From positions 1 to 34,472 of the forward strand of contig MGXV01000012.1 in assembly GCA_001801485.1 (NCBI GenBank): a DNA stretch of 34,472 nt, in the 5' to 3' direction. The position numbers and the translations under genes are program-made. The notes beneath the pieces were generated by a model, which was not told the origin of the DNA, searched no databases, and saw only the letters and a list, made by a program, of their open reading frames with translations. Source of the DNA: Gammaproteobacteria bacterium RIFCSPHIGHO2_12_FULL_37_14. GTDB lineage: Bacteria; Pseudomonadota; Gammaproteobacteria; DSM-16500. Of the stretch, positions 34,094-34,472 are shown piece by piece (the first letter of the stretch is position 1; each line of letters begins with the position of its first letter).

Positions 34094-34472
34094 ATGTATT
34101 TCGATAATATTGATTCAACCATTCAATGGTTACAACAAGAAAATAGCGACGATACAACACTTAGTATTTTCTATGAACATATACGTGATGAGGGCGCGAC
34201 AGCGTTGGCGAATGCATTGAAAATCAATACTTTTCTCACAACTCTTGATCTTGGTAATAACAAGATAGGTGATGAAGGTGCAATAGCATTAGCGAATGCA
34301 CTGCAAATCAATACTTCTCTTGCAATGCTTTATCTTGGCAATAACAAGATAGGTGATGAAGGTGCAAAAGCACTAGCAAATGCATTGCAAACCAATGCTT
34401 CTCTCACAAGACTTGATCTCAATTTAAACAATATTGGTGCCGAGGGTGCAAAGGCATTAGCAAATGCATTGC
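34094..34472 (+). CDS. Leucine-rich repeat protein, RNase-inhibitor type (partial, runs off right edge)
   Basis: I translated this from the raw sequence. The ATG at 34094 has AAGGA at 34084-34088, and the frame is open to the window end (126 residues). After a 30-residue cap come 28-residue repeats: GDEGAIALANALQINTSLAM, then a LYLGNN-type strand, repeated with small changes. The pattern matches ribonuclease-inhibitor-type LRRs, which are common in eukaryotes and in Legionella and Chlamydiales proteins that interact with hosts. No signal peptide is present. Any catalytic domain would lie outside the window. Confidence 0.85.
   Translation, partial: MYFDNIDSTIQWLQQENSDDTTLSIFYEHIRDEGATALANALKINTFLTTLDLGNNKIGDEGAIALANALQINTSLAMLYLGNNKIGDEGAKALANALQTNASLTRLDLNLNNIGAEGAKALANAL
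34187..34472 (+). repeat. 84-bp tandem DNA repeats encoding LRR units
   Basis: Repeat phases begin at 34187, 34271, 34355 and 34439, exactly 84 bases apart, and continue past the edge. The units are near identical at DNA level (for example GGTGATGAAGGTGCA recurs), which indicates recent expansion by duplication and possible copy-number variation. Confidence 0.9.

Overview
The window is AT-rich bacterial chromosome, most likely from a gammaproteobacterium of the order Legionellales (Legionella/Coxiella/Berkiella-like). This is an inference from gene content. It combines a Com1/DsbA2-type disulfide protein, a secreted M28 aminopeptidase, a pterin cluster with a pteridine reductase, and an ordinary gammaproteobacterial metY-rimP-nusA-infB-rbfA-truB block. 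It also carries several eukaryote-like proteins: a Ser/Thr kinase, an OTU protease with ankyrin-like repeats, a giant ankyrin-like/Nudix protein and a leucine-rich-repeat protein. No insertion sequence, integrase or CRISPR array is visible. The species cannot be named from this sequence.

Layout. Positions 1-3916 hold a pterin cluster: a truncated 6-pyruvoyl-tetrahydropterin synthase of the PTPS-III type, an inserted eukaryotic-type kinase and a MidA-like methyltransferase on the minus strand, and a divergent pteridine reductase. Positions 3927-6963 encode a NitT/TauT-type ABC importer with a double-length permease and an ATPase carrying an extra C-terminal domain. A convergent dps follows. 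Positions 7490-7915 are the only long non-coding stretch; it contains several hairpins and ends in a promoter for initiator tRNA. Positions 7916-14007 are the initiator tRNA and the translation/transcription operon rimP-nusA-infB-rbfA-truB.

The usual rpsO-pnp continuation after truB is absent. In its place is a minus-strand block, 14045-23716, whose transcription order is OTU/ankyrin protein, giant ankyrin-like/Nudix protein, Kdo 3-hydroxylase, then two tandem coiled-coil paralogues of no recognised family. The OTU and giant genes overlap at a TTGA stop/start. This block is the best candidate for something undescribed: it looks like a host-interaction (effector) island with an LPS-modifying enzyme embedded in it.

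From 23865 the content is mostly housekeeping or envelope genes: a secreted M28 aminopeptidase, a DsbA/Com1-like protein, cca, rsgA-trmB, a cysteine-rich lipoprotein coupled to an outer-membrane barrel, hemW, mdh, a ZIP metal transporter and an M50 protease. The window ends inside an LRR gene built from 84-bp DNA repeats. The window's tRNA lacks an encoded CCA end, and the window also carries the enzyme (Cca) that adds it.
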